This document shows positions 16,512 to 28,758 of a DNA stretch of 64,000 nt, one piece after another (position 1 is the stretch's first letter; the number at the start of each line of letters is the position of its first letter). The stretch comes from Sandarakinorhabdus glacialis (GTDB lineage Bacteria > Pseudomonadota > Alphaproteobacteria > Sphingomonadales > Sphingomonadaceae): NCBI RefSeq assembly GCF_014643455.1, contig NZ_BMJM01000009.1, positions 54,077 to 118,076 of the forward strand, in the 5' to 3' direction. The position numbers and the translations under genes are program-made. The notes beneath the pieces were generated by a model. That model was given only the letters and a program-made list of their open reading frames with translations. It ran no database searches and had not been told where the DNA came from.

Positions 16512-17777
16512 ATGCATATAGGAACCATTGTCCAGAAGCTGTGGGGCGACCGGCGCGGCGCTCTTGCTATGATCACTGCAATCAGCATGCCGGTAATTAT
16601 CGGCGGCGCCGGTCTTGCCGCCGATACCATCCAATGGAGCTATACCAAGCGCGCCATGCAGCGCCAGGCCGACAGCGGCGCGCTGGCCGGCGCCTTTGCC
16701 CTGTCGCAGTCGCAGCAGAATACCGTCGCCGCGACCGTCACTGCCGACCTTTCGCGGAACAACAATGTCGCGATGACGATCGCCCCTGTAATCCAGACGC
16801 CTCCGACGGCGGGGGCTTTTTCCGGCGATACGCGCGCCGTCCGCGTCGCGCTCGCAACCGATCTCCGGCTGCCGTTCGTCGCCTTCCTGATGCAGCGCGC
16901 AATCCGCATTCCGGCCGAGGCCACCGCCAAGGTCGTGTCCCAAGGCGAATATTGCGTGCTGTCGCTCGAAAACACCAACGTCACCGGCATCAACATGGGC
17001 GGCAATACGAATGTCGATCTCGGCTGCGGCATGATGTCGAACTCGCCATCGGCGGTCTCGGTCACCGCCGGCGGCAGCAGCCGGATCAACGCCACGCCAG
17101 TTGCTGCGGTCGGCGGCGTGCCGGCGGCGCCCAGCAACTATGCTGCGGGGACCCAGCTCATCCCCTATTCCGTGCCGCAATTCGATCCGCTCGCCAACCT
17201 GCCCAGCCCCAATCTGGCCGGCGTGGCCAACCGGAATGGCGGCAATGTCGGCCCCAATCAGCATTCGATCCTCGACCCCGGCGTATACCGGGGCGGGATG
17301 GACCTGAAAGGCCAGGTCGAACTGCGGCCCGGCATCTACTACATCGATGGCGGCAGCTTCAGCGCCGGGTCGCAGGCCACGGTCAGCGGCACCGGCGTGG
17401 TCATAATCCTGACCCACCACAGCGCCGAGTCCAGCCCGGGTCTGATAGCCCATGTCAGCATCAACGGCGGTGCCACGATCAACCTGACCGCGCCGACCTC
17501 GGGCACCTATGCCGGTGTAGTATTCTACCAGGATCGTCGCGCCCTTGACCAGGGGGACAACAAGATCAACGGCAATTCCGCATCGCGCTACCAAGGAACC
17601 TTTTATTTTCCCGGCCAGCATGTCGAATTCACCGGCACCAGCGGCCAGGACGTCAGATGCGTCCAGATCGTCACGCGGCGTGTTACCTTCATCGGCAACA
17701 GCCACATCACCAATGTCTGCCCGCCCGGCTCGGGCGCCGGCTCGTTTTCCGGCACGCGGGTAAAACTGGTCGCATGA
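16512..17777 (+). CDS. TadG-like pilus assembly protein
   Basis: A 421-aa protein with the N-terminal Tad/Flp domain: DRRGALAMITAISMPVIIGGAGLAADTI forms the single membrane helix, followed by YTKRAMQRQADSGALAGA, typical of TadG. The remaining 350 residues are predicted extracytoplasmic, with many Asn, Gly, Thr and Val residues in short repeats (for example VTGINMGGNTNVDLG) and four cysteines. No von Willebrand A MIDAS motif is visible, unlike many TadG proteins. It overlaps the next gene by four bases (ATGA). It should help assemble Tad pili or a related surface structure at the inner membrane. Confidence 0.82.
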   Translation: MHIGTIVQKLWGDRRGALAMITAISMPVIIGGAGLAADTIQWSYTKRAMQRQADSGALAGAFALSQSQQNTVAATVTADLSRNNNVAMTIAPVIQTPPTAGAFSGDTRAVRVALATDLRLPFVAFLMQRAIRIPAEATAKVVSQGEYCVLSLENTNVTGINMGGNTNVDLGCGMMSNSPSAVSVTAGGSSRINATPVAAVGGVPAAPSNYAAGTQLIPYSVPQFDPLANLPSPNLAGVANRNGGNVGPNQHSILDPGVYRGGMDLKGQVELRPGIYYIDGGSFSAGSQATVSGTGVVIILTHHSAESSPGLIAHVSINGGATINLTAPTSGTYAGVVFYQDRRALDQGDNKINGNSASRYQGTFYFPGQHVEFTGTSGQDVRCVQIVTRRVTFIGNSHITNVCPPGSGAGSFSGTRVKLVA

Positions 17778-18241
17778 TCCGCACGCTCATCGCCCGTCTC
17801 GGCCGCGACTGCCGCGGCGCCGCCGCCGTGGAGCTGGCCTTGATCGCGCCGATGGTCTCGGTGTTGGTCTTCAGTGCCATCGACCTTGGCAGTGCCTATG
17901 CCCAGAAGCTCGATCTCGAACAGGCTGCCGGCCGGGCGGCGGAACTCGCCACCGCACCGGGTACCGTCTCCGGCACCTATGCCAATCTGCGCCAGGAGGT
18001 CATCGCCGCCTATGGGCGCACCTACCGGGCGGCGAACGTGGATAACTGGCTGGAATGCAACGGCGTGCGCGCTAGCAGCTGGACCGCCATCTGCCCGGCT
18101 GGGCAACAGATTTCCCGCTATGTATCGGTCGCCATCTCGGCCGAATATGTCCCTCACTTCGGTTACGGCGGCCTTCTGCATGGCGGCGGCGAGAACGGCG
18201 GCTTCATCACCACCGGCGATGCCGTGGTGCGCATCCAGTGA
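17774..18241 (+). CDS. TadE-like pseudopilin
   Basis: A 155-aa TadE-family protein. After a short basic segment, GAAAVELALIAPMVSVLVFSAIDLG is the pseudopilin helix with the conserved Glu at its fifth position (E in AAVELA), then LEQAAGRAAELA. The C-terminal part is periplasmic with two cysteines. TadE proteins are prepilin-peptidase-processed minor pilins of Tad secretion systems. ATG 17774 overlaps the upstream stop as ATGA, and its own stop overlaps the following GTG start, so the three pilin genes form a coupled operon. Confidence 0.85.
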   Translation: MIRTLIARLGRDCRGAAAVELALIAPMVSVLVFSAIDLGSAYAQKLDLEQAAGRAAELATAPGTVSGTYANLRQEVIAAYGRTYRAANVDNWLECNGVRASSWTAICPAGQQISRYVSVAISAEYVPHFGYGGLLHGGGENGGFITTGDAVVRIQ

Positions 18242-18639
18242 CCGGCGGCACCTCCCGTTGGTGTCGGCTCGACAAGCGCGGCGCCATGGCTGCCGAATTC
18301 GCCCTGATCATCCCCATCCTGCTGGTACTGATATTCGGCATCTTCCAGATCGGCATCGTGTTCTTCGCCAATGCAGGGCTGAAGCACGGGCTGGGCGAGG
18401 CGGCGCGCACGGCGACCCTGTGGCCGGCACGGAGCGACGAAACGCTCGCATCGGCTGTGCGCAGCCAATCCTTCGGGATCGTGCAGGCGCAGCTCGAAAA
18501 TCCTGTCGTCACCCATGGCGTCTCCCAGGGCGCACCCTACACAGAGATCGCGGTGACCTATACGGTGCCCGTGAGCTTGTTGTTCATCGACTTGCCGTCG
18601 GTTACGCTGACGGATCGGCGCCGCGTCTTCATCCCCTGA
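18238..18639 (+). CDS. TadE-like pseudopilin
   Basis: A 133-aa TadE/G-family minor pilin. The N-terminus KRGAMAAEFALIIPILLVLIFGIFQIG holds the processing-type motif (AAEFAL) and membrane helix, followed by HGLGEAARTATLW and a periplasmic domain ending TLTDRRRVFIP. No cysteines follow the helix. The GTG start at 18238 overlaps the upstream TGA (GTGA). The Tad ATPase, platform and secretin genes (tadA, tadB, tadC, rcpA) are not in the window, so this is a detached minor-pilin cluster. Confidence 0.85.
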   Translation: MTGGTSRWCRLDKRGAMAAEFALIIPILLVLIFGIFQIGIVFFANAGLKHGLGEAARTATLWPARSDETLASAVRSQSFGIVQAQLENPVVTHGVSQGAPYTEIAVTYTVPVSLLFIDLPSVTLTDRRRVFIP

Positions 18640-18744
18640 CTTGCGCCGAACACGATGCCAATCGGTTCCGGCAACGGCCGCCGGTCACGACTTTCCAAAT
18701 GCCAGCAACCCGCTTTAGAAGCGTGGCTGAAAGGCGGGCCACAG

Positions 18745-21120
18745 ATGCGCGAAAAGGAACTGCGGCTCGCGCTGGTCTGCTATGGCGGCGTCAGCCTCGC
18801 CGTCTACATGCACGGCACCACCAAGGAAGTCTGGAAGCTGTGCCGCGCCTCGATGCGCCGCCATGCTTCACCTGCCACGGCCCTGCCCCCGGCTGACGAC
18901 AGCGAGATCGTCTACGGCCGGCTGCTCGATACGCTTGCCGCGCACGTCGATATTCGCGTTCTCGTCGATATCGTCGCCGGGGCGTCGGCGGGCGGCATCA
19001 ACGGCATCCTGCTCGCCCAGGCGATCTCGCAAGGCTCCGACATGGAGCCGCTGCGCGACCTGTGGCTCGAAGGCGCCGACAGCGACCGGCTGCTCGAACC
19101 CGCCGGCGCCTCGACCCGCTATTCGAAATGGTGGGCGACGCCGCTGGTCTGGTGGGCACGCCGGAAGGGCCTGGTCATGGACGACATGCGCGATCCTGGC
19201 GCGCGCAGCGAAGTGTCGCGCAAGCTGTCGCGCCTGATGCGGTCGCGCTGGTTCAAGCCGCCGTTTTCGGGCGTCGTCTTTTCCGGGCTGTTGTACGACG
19301 CGATGGCGGCGATGGCGGCGGGCGTCCGCACGCCGCCGCTGATCCCGCCGCTGCAGCCCCTCGACCTGTTCGTCACCGTCACCGACTATCACGGCGTCGC
19401 CGAAAAGCTCCACCTCCACTCGCCGCCCGAGATCATCGAGAACGAGCACCGCCTCGTCATCGGCTTTTCCGATCCCGGCCCGCTGTCCGACGGCCATCGC
19501 CACCTCGCCGACATCGCCGAGCTCAGCTTCGCCGCCCGCGCCACCGCCTCGTTCCCCGGCGCCTTTCCCCCGGCGCGGATCGGCGAGATCGACAGGATCG
19601 TCGCCGATCGCAAGGCCGGCTGGCCCGGCCGCGCCGCCTTCCTGGCGCGCATCTTCCCCGGCCGCAGCAATCCCGAGACCATCACCCTCATCGACGGCGC
19701 CGTGCTCAACAACCGCCCCTTCGGCCCCGCCATCGAAGCGCTCGCCCGCCGCCCGGCGCACCGCGAAGTCGACCGCCGCTTCGTCTATGTCGATCCAAAG
19801 CCCGGCATGCACGACATGACGCCGCGCGGTTCGGCGATCCTGCCGGGCTTTTTCGCGACCGTCCTGCGCAGCCTGGCCGACATCCCGCGCCAGCAACCGA
19901 TCAACGACAATCTGGCGGCCATCGACGCGCTCTCGGTGCGCATCCGGCGGATGCGCTATGTCGTCGATGGCATGACCCCCGAAGTCGACGCCGCCATCGA
20001 ACGCGCCGTCGGCATCCGCGTCTTCATGTGGAAACCCACACCGCTGCGGCTGTCGGAATGGCGCTCGCGAACCCACAGCACCGCGGCGCGCGAGGCCGGC
20101 TTCGCCTATGCCGCCTATGGCCAGCTGAAGACCGCACAGCTCGTCGAGGGAATCGCCGCCCGGCTGACCCAGCTCGCCGACAACGCGGCGCTGAAGGGGC
20201 ATGGCGACGGCGGAGGTGCCAATGGCTCCGCGCGGATTCGCGCCGCGATCTGGGGCGCCGTCGGCGCCCGCGGGCTCGACCAGCCGGCACAGGCGATTGC
20301 ACGCGGCGGTGCGGATTCGGACTATGTCGTCTTCCTGCGCAACTTCGATCTCGAATTCCGCATCCGCCGGCTGCGCTTCCTCATCCGCCGCGCCAACACC
20401 CTTAGCGAGGCCGCCACAGATGACGCCAGCCGCACCGCGCTCGAGGCGGTGAAGACCGGCCTCTACGAAATCGTTGGCCCCTATATGCTGCGCCGCCAGC
20501 CGGTGTTCTACGGCCCGCACATGCACGCCGCCGCCCTCGCAGCGGGCGACGACCCCGACGCGGCGCTGGCGGCGCTGGCGGCGGCGCTCGACCTCAAGAA
20601 TCTCGACACCCGCAGCGACATCGGCCTCGTCGCCCTGTTCGGTGCCCCGCTGCCGCGCCCGCTGCGCCGCGCCATGCTCAGCGCCTATCTCGGCTTCCCG
20701 TTCTTCGACATCGCCATGCTGCCCCTGCTGCAGGGCGACGGCATCGACGAGTTCGACGAGATCCTCGTCGACCGGTTGTCCCCCGACGATTCCCTGTCGC
20801 TGCGCGTGGCGGGCGGCGGCGCCTTGAAGGGCGCCCAGTTCAACGCCTTTGGCGCGTTCTTCAGTCGCAGCTTTCGCGAGCACGACTATCTCTGGGGCCG
20901 CCTCCACGGCGCCGAGCGCATGATCGACATCGTCGCCTCGGCGCTGCCCGATGCCGGCACCCTGCTGGCGCCCGGCACGATCGATGCCCTCAAGAAACAG
21001 GCATTTCGCGCCATCCTTGCCGCCGAACGCCCGTTCCTCGATTACAGCGGCGCCATCATCGACAGTATCGACACCCTGTGCGCGGCGATCCCCGACGCCG
21101 GCCCGATGGGCGACGAATGA
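18745..21120 (+). CDS. Large patatin-like phospholipase with DUF3376-type C-terminus
   Basis: A 791-aa patatin-related protein. The oxyanion motif CYGGVSLAVYMHG is at residues 12-24, the nucleophile elbow GASAGG has Ser81, and the catalytic Asp317 is in LIDGAVLNNRP. The long C-terminal part (about 400-790) is of the DUF3376 type seen in this subgroup, so it should be a lipid acyl hydrolase, substrate unknown. No signal peptide is seen, so it may act on the inner face of the membrane. ATG 18745 is used because the conserved domain starts there; the frame runs 30 codons further upstream with no plausible protein. It follows the pilin genes by 105 bases in the same direction. Confidence 0.88.
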   Translation: MREKELRLALVCYGGVSLAVYMHGTTKEVWKLCRASMRRHASPATALPPADDSEIVYGRLLDTLAAHVDIRVLVDIVAGASAGGINGILLAQAISQGSDMEPLRDLWLEGADSDRLLEPAGASTRYSKWWATPLVWWARRKGLVMDDMRDPGARSEVSRKLSRLMRSRWFKPPFSGVVFSGLLYDAMAAMAAGVRTPPLIPPLQPLDLFVTVTDYHGVAEKLHLHSPPEIIENEHRLVIGFSDPGPLSDGHRHLADIAELSFAARATASFPGAFPPARIGEIDRIVADRKAGWPGRAAFLARIFPGRSNPETITLIDGAVLNNRPFGPAIEALARRPAHREVDRRFVYVDPKPGMHDMTPRGSAILPGFFATVLRSLADIPRQQPINDNLAAIDALSVRIRRMRYVVDGMTPEVDAAIERAVGIRVFMWKPTPLRLSEWRSRTHSTAAREAGFAYAAYGQLKTAQLVEGIAARLTQLADNAALKGHGDGGGANGSARIRAAIWGAVGARGLDQPAQAIARGGADSDYVVFLRNFDLEFRIRRLRFLIRRANTLSEAATDDASRTALEAVKTGLYEIVGPYMLRRQPVFYGPHMHAAALAAGDDPDAALAALAAALDLKNLDTRSDIGLVALFGAPLPRPLRRAMLSAYLGFPFFDIAMLPLLQGDGIDEFDEILVDRLSPDDSLSLRVAGGGALKGAQFNAFGAFFSRSFREHDYLWGRLHGAERMIDIVASALPDAGTLLAPGTIDALKKQAFRAILAAERPFLDYSGAIIDSIDTLCAAIPDAGPMGDE

Positions 21121-21296
21121 GGGCGACGAGTGACTGGCACCGCCGCCCCGATTCGCATCATCGCCGCGGCGAGATCACTCCAAATCCACCCTCCTGCCTT
21201 GCAACATCCCCAGCCTCGTGCTAGCCGCCGCCGCGTCTGCCGGGCCTTTGCCCCAGGCGCTCGTCATCGTAACTCTTGCCGCTGGACACAGGGCCC

Positions 21297-21884
21297 TTGG
21301 AACCAAATTCTGCAATCGCCCCGGCAAATGCTGCGGGACGTTCGAGCGTAGCGCTCGGCCTGTCGGGCCGTTACGCGACCGCGCTGTTCGACCTCGCCGT
21401 CGATGCCGGCAGCCTCGACACCGTCGGCACCAGCCTTGCCACGTTGAAGGATGCCCTTGCCGGCTCCGACGACCTCAAGGCGCTGACCAACAGCCCGATG
21501 GTATCGCGCAAGCAGGCGGCCGCCGGCATCGCCGCGGTCGCCGGCTCGCTTGGTCTCGACAAGCTGACCACCGCTTTCCTCGGCGTCCTGGCCGGCAACC
21601 GGCGGCTGGGAACATTGTCCGCCATCATCCGCGATTTCACCGCCCTCGCCGCCGCTCGCCGCGGCGAGATCAGCGCCCGCGTCACCGCTGCCCACCCGCT
21701 ATCCGCCGACCAGCAGCAGGCGCTCGCCGCCAAGCTCAAGGCTGGTCTCGGCCGCGATGTGGCGCTCGATATCACCGTCGACCCTGCGATCCTTGGCGGA
21801 CTCATCGTCCGCGTCGGCAGCCGCATGATCGATTCATCGTTGAAAACCCGGCTCGATTCGCTCGGCCAGGCACTGAAGGGCTAA
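21297..21884 (+). CDS. atpH: F0F1 ATP synthase subunit delta
   Basis: Peripheral-stalk subunit joining F1 to the F0 b-subunits. About 195 aa; SGRYATALFDLAVDAGSLD is the classic N-terminus and GGLIVRVGSRMIDSSLKTRLDSL the conserved C-terminal segment. No ATG is available: TTG 21297 gives MEPNSAIAP and the most usual length, while TTG 21276 would add seven residues. First gene of atpHAGDC, with atpA three bases later. The upstream 176-base gap has no gene; a TTGCAA at 21199 is a possible -35 but no good -10 is spaced from it. Confidence 0.93.
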   Translation: MEPNSAIAPANAAGRSSVALGLSGRYATALFDLAVDAGSLDTVGTSLATLKDALAGSDDLKALTNSPMVSRKQAAAGIAAVAGSLGLDKLTTAFLGVLAGNRRLGTLSAIIRDFTALAAARRGEISARVTAAHPLSADQQQALAAKLKAGLGRDVALDITVDPAILGGLIVRVGSRMIDSSLKTRLDSLGQALKG

Positions 21885-21887
21885 TCC

Positions 21888-23417
<1,530 letters not shown>

Positions 23418-23424
23418 ACCAGAT

Positions 23425-23500
23425 CTCGTCACCCCGGCGAAGTCCGGGGCCCATCTCCTCAACATCACGGAGATGGGCCCGCCTTCGCAGGCGGTGACGG
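23425..23500. repeat. Long inverted repeat inside the atp operon (family C)
   Basis: A 12-bp stem (23447-23458 with 23469-23480) is nested in outer arms GTCACC/GGTGAC and GCGAAG/CTTCGC, making one large hairpin between atpA and atpG. The GTCACCCCGGCGAAGTCCGGGG type resembles dispersed repeats in alphaproteobacterial genomes. It has no T run, so it is more likely an RNA-stability or translation-ratio element than a terminator. Confidence 0.7.
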
Positions 23501-23514
23501 CAAAGAGAGAGTAG

Positions 23515-24411
23515 ATGGCAAGCCTCAAAGCCCTCAAGATGCGCATCACCTCGGTGAAGTCGACGCAGAAGATCACCAAGGCGATGAAGATGGTCGCCGC
23601 GGCCAAGCTGCGCCGTGCCCAGGAAGCCGCCGAAGCCGCGCGCCCCTATTCGGAGCGCATGGCATCGGTGATGGCCAGCCTCGGCGCCACCGTTCAGGTC
23701 GGCCCCGAATCGCCGCGGCTATTGGCGGGCACAGGCAAGGACCAGGTCCACCTGCTCGTCATCGCCTCGTCGGAGCGCGGCCTCGCGGGTGGTTTCAACA
23801 CCAACATCGCGCGTCTTGCCCGCAAGAAGATGGAATCGCTCCTCGCCGCCGGCAAGACCGTCAAGCTGCTGTTCGTCGGCAAGAAGGCCCGCGCGCCGTT
23901 CATGCGGACCCACAAGGAGCTGATCATCGGCTACCTCGACCAGTCGCACATCAAGAACGTCGCCTTCGCCGATGCCAAGGTCATCGCCGACGAGGTCACG
24001 ACCCGCTACGAGGCCGGCGAATTCGACGTCGCCCACCTGTTCTTCGCGCGCTTCCGCTCTGCGCTCGTCCAGGAACCGACCGAGATCCAGATCATCCCGG
24101 CCGCCCTGCCCGCACTCGGTACCACCGATGTCGCAGTCGCCAAGGACGCCGTCCCCGCCGCGGTCGAATACGAGCCCGACGAGGAAGCCATCCTCGCCGA
24201 ACTCCTGCCGCGCAACCTCGCCGTCCAGGTCTTCCGCGCCCTCCTCGAGAACGCCGCCTCCGAACAGGGCAGCCGCATGACCGCGATGGACAATGCGACC
24301 CGCAACGCCGGCGACATGATCAACAAGCTGACCATAACCTACAACCGCACGAGACAGGCCGCGATCACCAAGGAATTGATCGAGATCATCTCGGGCGCCG
24401 AAGCGCTTTAA
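23515..24411 (+). CDS. atpG: F0F1 ATP synthase subunit gamma
   Basis: Central rotor shaft of F1. It is 298 aa. The N-terminal coiled-coil helix [28 protein letters not shown] and the C-terminal EIISGAEAL segment match the family. It lies between atpA and atpD (12-base gap to atpD). Confidence 0.98.
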   Translation: MASLKALKMRITSVKSTQKITKAMKMVAAAKLRRAQEAAEAARPYSERMASVMASLGATVQVGPESPRLLAGTGKDQVHLLVIASSERGLAGGFNTNIARLARKKMESLLAAGKTVKLLFVGKKARAPFMRTHKELIIGYLDQSHIKNVAFADAKVIADEVTTRYEAGEFDVAHLFFARFRSALVQEPTEIQIIPAALPALGTTDVAVAKDAVPAAVEYEPDEEAILAELLPRNLAVQVFRALLENAASEQGSRMTAMDNATRNAGDMINKLTITYNRTRQAAITKELIEIISGAEAL

Positions 24412-25878
<1,467 letters not shown>

Positions 25879-25880
25879 CC

Positions 25881-25947
25881 TTCTTCCCCTCTCCCCTTGC
25901 GGGAGAGGGCGACTCGCCCCTTGGCGAGCGGGGTGAGGGGTCTCTCC
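25881..25947. repeat. Intergenic palindromic repeat, family B (copy 1)
   Basis: CTTCCCCTCTCCCCTTGCGGGAGAGGGCGACTCGCC then TTGGCGAGCGGGGTGAGGGGTC, forming two hairpins. The same element occurs inverted at 34811-34872 and partially at 38251-38309. It separates atpD from atpC. Confidence 0.8.
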
Positions 25948-25971
25948 CGCCCCACCAGCACAGGACGAACC

Positions 25972-26349
25972 ATGGCCGACCTCCTTAACTTCGAACTCGT
26001 CTCCCCCGAACGCCTGCTCAGCTCGGGCCAGGTTGCCATGGTCGTCGTCCCCGGCTCCGAGGGCGACTTCGGCGTCCTCCCCGGCCACGCCCCGATGATG
26101 AGCACCATCCGCCCCGGCGCGATCTCGATCTACGAAGCCGACTCCAACACCTTGACCCGCCGCATCTTCGTCGACGGCGGCTTTGCCGAGGTCAACGACA
26201 AGGGCCTGACCATCCTCGCCGAAAGCGCGACGCCCGTCACCGACCTCGACCCCGCCAGGATCGCCGTCGACCTCGTCGCCGCCCGCGCCGCCAAGGACGA
26301 AGTCGCGATTGCACGTTTCGAAGCGATGCAGGCAGCCATCGTCAATTAG
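25972..26349 (+). CDS. atpC: F0F1 ATP synthase subunit epsilon
   Basis: Rotor subunit that contacts the c-ring and inhibits ATP hydrolysis. It is 125 aa, slightly short because the C-terminal helical part is reduced, as in many alphaproteobacteria. [10 protein letters not shown], the [20 protein letters not shown] motif and the FVDGGFAEV segment are diagnostic. ATG 25972 follows AGGA; the frame is open further upstream through the repeat, which is not coding. Last gene of the operon; a family A repeat follows directly. Confidence 0.97.
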   Translation: MADLLNFELVSPERLLSSGQVAMVVVPGSEGDFGVLPGHAPMMSTIRPGAISIYEADSNTLTRRIFVDGGFAEVNDKGLTILAESATPVTDLDPARIAVDLVAARAAKDEVAIARFEAMQAAIVN

Positions 26350-26353
26350 CTGC

Positions 26354-26422
26354 TTGTCCTCCCCCTCAAGGGGGGAGGCGACTCGTGCCGTTTGGCACGG
26401 CGGGTGGGGGTGGTCCCCCGCA
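26354..26422. repeat. Intergenic palindromic repeat, family A (copy 4)
   Basis: TTGTCCTCCCCCTCAAGGGGGGAGGCGACTCG, a small GTGCCG/CGGCAC-like hairpin and GGCGGGTGGGGGTGGTCCCCC. It begins four bases after the atpC stop, nearly identical to copies 1 and 2, and may end the atp transcript. Confidence 0.75.
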
Positions 26423-26490
26423 GAAACAAAAGCGCCGCCCCTCTACCCTGCCCGAGGGGTCTGTGGCCAACGCCCCAGCCGCGGAAGGCG

Positions 26491-28758
26491 CTACTTCTCC
26501 TTCCCCCGGAACACCTTCACCACCGGCAAGATGCTGGCAAAATCGTCGGTCCACGCCACCAGCCCCGCCTGCCGCCGCGGCGCCGTCCACGCTCCCGCCG
26601 GCAGTTCCGCGGTCATTGCCACCATCGCTTCGGGCGTCCGGGTGAGCGCGATCCAGACCGACCGCGTGAACAGCTGGCCAGCAGGCTGGTCGCCCTTGGG
26701 CGCATAGTCGCGCACCCTGACCGTCCAGCCTTCGGCAGCGCCGATCGCCGCGATCATCGGTTCAAGGTCGAGAAACTGGTTCGAGACATGGATGAGCAGC
26801 ACGCCCTCCGGTTGCAGCGCCCGGCCATAGACGCGGAACGCCTCGCGGGTAACGAGATGGAGCGGGATCGAATCCGACGAGAAGGCATCGACGGCGAGGA
26901 TGTCGAGGTCGCCGGGCTTTGCCTTCAGCAGCGTCAGCCGCGCATCGCCGAGCACGATCGGCAGGTCGGGCCGGCATTGCCCTATATAGCTGAAGCGCTT
27001 TTTGGCGATCGCTGCGACCGCCGGGTCGATCTCGTACGCGGTCCATTGCTGCCCGGGCTCGGCGTAACAGGCGAGCGTGCCGGTCCCGAGGCCGACGAAG
27101 GCGATATGCGCGTCGTCGCCGAAGCGGTCAGTGCGCCGCATCACCATGCCGACGCCGCTTTCGGGCGCATAATAGGTCATCGGGATCGCCGAGCGCAGCG
27201 GATCGAGCGACTGGACCCCGTGCAAGGTCGTGCCGTGGACCAGCGTGCGCCGCACATTCTCCGGCTCGTTGTAGATCGCATAGACGCCGAAAAAGCTGCG
27301 CTCGCGCGCGCCTTCGGTTGCCGATACCTTGAGCTGGCCGACACCGCCGAATGCAAGCAGGAGCATGGCAAAGACATAGGCGAACAGCCCGCGCCGGCCG
27401 ATCGCCACCACCGCCAGCAGCCACAGCGCCGCGACGGCAAACAGTTCGAAACTCAGGCTGTCGGGCACCATCTTGCCGGGTGTCATCTGCGCGATCCTGA
27501 AGCCGGCGGCGACACCCAGGATCGTTGCAACGACGATCACCAGCACCCGGATGCGCCGGTCCTGCCACAGCGCGCCCAGCCGCGGCGACAGTTGCGGCGC
27601 CGGGATGACGACCGCCGCGAGTATAAGCAGCAGCGGATGCTCGTAAGGCCAATCGAACAGCACCGGCGCGACCAGCGCGCACAGCACGCCGCCGAGCGCA
27701 CCGCCGACCGAGATCCACAGATAGAAATCGGTCAGCCCGCCGACATCGGGCTTGTCCATCGCCAGCGTGCCGTGCAGCGCCAGCGCGACGATGAACAGCA
27801 CCACCACGCCGGCCGCGGCGAACAGCGTCGCCGCTCCGGGCCCCGAACGCAGGCACACCCATATGCCGAGCGCCAGCAACGCCCCCGGGGCGATCAGCTG
27901 CGCCCATCTGGCCCAGCGCTCCCCCGACGCGCCGAAGGCAAGCACGAAGCTCAGCAGATACACACCCAGCGGGATGACCCAGAGCAGCGGCGTCGCGGCG
28001 ATATCGGTGGTCAAATGGGTCGTCGTCGACAGCAGCAACCCGGACGCGACGAACGCCAGCAACGTCCAGCGGCCGCGCCGGGCCCAGGTGACCTGCACCC
28101 CCGGCGCGGCGGCGGCTTGCACTGCTACCGGGCCACCCTGCATCACCGACAGCCCGCACAGCGCTACAAGGCCTGCCAGCACGACAAATCCCAGCGACCA
28201 CAGCAGCGACTGGGTACCCAGCGCCAGCGTCGGTTCGACGAGCAGCGGATAGGCAATCAGCGCGGCAAAGCTGCCGAGGTTCGACGCGGCATAGAGAAAA
28301 TACGGATTCGACGCATCGGGGTGCTGCGACCGGCCGAACCAGGCCTGCATCAAAGGTGACTGCGCCGACGCGACGAAAAACACCGGCCCGATCGACGCCG
28401 CCAGCAGCCCGAGCAGCCACAGCGCCGGCGGCGTGTCGGCAGCGGCAGGAACCCAGCGCGCCACACCGACCGGCAGGGTCAGCGCCGCGGCGCCGAACAG
28501 CAGCAGGTGGAGCAGCAACTGCCGCGACAACGGCAGCCGCCGGATCAGATGGGCGTAAAGATAGCCGAGCAGCAGCGTCACTTGGTAGAACAGCATCGCG
28601 GTGTTCCACACCGACGGCGAACCGCCGAGCAGCGGCAGCACCGACCGACCGAACATCGGCTGGATCAGGAAGAGCAGGAACGACCCCAGCATGATCGTCG
28701 CCGTGAATAGCGGCCGCAGCGGCAGGGCAAGGCGGTAGGGAGCGGTGGCGGATGTCAC
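26491..28758 (-). CDS. Fused MFS-type membrane protein / spermidine-synthase-like domain
   Basis: A 755-aa fusion. Residues 1 to about 500 hold some 12-14 hydrophobic segments of the MFS/spermidine-synthase fusion type (LGSFLLFLIQPMFGRSVLPL at the N-terminus). Residues about 520-755 form a soluble Rossmann domain resembling aminopropyltransferases (FVGLGTGTLACYA, then EIDPAV, and LAVDAFSSDSIPLHLVTREA). The family is widespread; a real polyamine-forming activity is not established. No S-adenosylmethionine decarboxylase is nearby. It converges on atpC across about 140 bases. Confidence 0.85.
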   Translation of the reverse strand: MTSATAPYRLALPLRPLFTATIMLGSFLLFLIQPMFGRSVLPLLGGSPSVWNTAMLFYQVTLLLGYLYAHLIRRLPLSRQLLLHLLLFGAAALTLPVGVARWVPAAADTPPALWLLGLLAASIGPVFFVASAQSPLMQAWFGRSQHPDASNPYFLYAASNLGSFAALIAYPLLVEPTLALGTQSLLWSLGFVVLAGLVALCGLSVMQGGPVAVQAAAAPGVQVTWARRGRWTLLAFVASGLLLSTTTHLTTDIAATPLLWVIPLGVYLLSFVLAFGASGERWARWAQLIAPGALLALGIWVCLRSGPGAATLFAAAGVVVLFIVALALHGTLAMDKPDVGGLTDFYLWISVGGALGGVLCALVAPVLFDWPYEHPLLLILAAVVIPAPQLSPRLGALWQDRRIRVLVIVVATILGVAAGFRIAQMTPGKMVPDSLSFELFAVAALWLLAVVAIGRRGLFAYVFAMLLLAFGGVGQLKVSATEGARERSFFGVYAIYNEPENVRRTLVHGTTLHGVQSLDPLRSAIPMTYYAPESGVGMVMRRTDRFGDDAHIAFVGLGTGTLACYAEPGQQWTAYEIDPAVAAIAKKRFSYIGQCRPDLPIVLGDARLTLLKAKPGDLDILAVDAFSSDSIPLHLVTREAFRVYGRALQPEGVLLIHVSNQFLDLEPMIAAIGAAEGWTVRVRDYAPKGDQPAGQLFTRSVWIALTRTPEAMVAMTAELPAGAWTAPRRQAGLVAWTDDFASILPVVKVFRGKEK

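Noticed and set aside
18868..20907. A 679-codon minus-strand open frame inside the patatin-like gene
   Set aside because: The plus strand holds a complete catalytic patatin protein; the reverse frame is low-complexity and Arg/Gly/Ala-rich.
21199..21227. TTGCAA with a downstream TAGC as an atp operon promoter
   Set aside because: At 17-base spacing the -10 candidate is TAGCCG, too weak to call; no promoter was listed.
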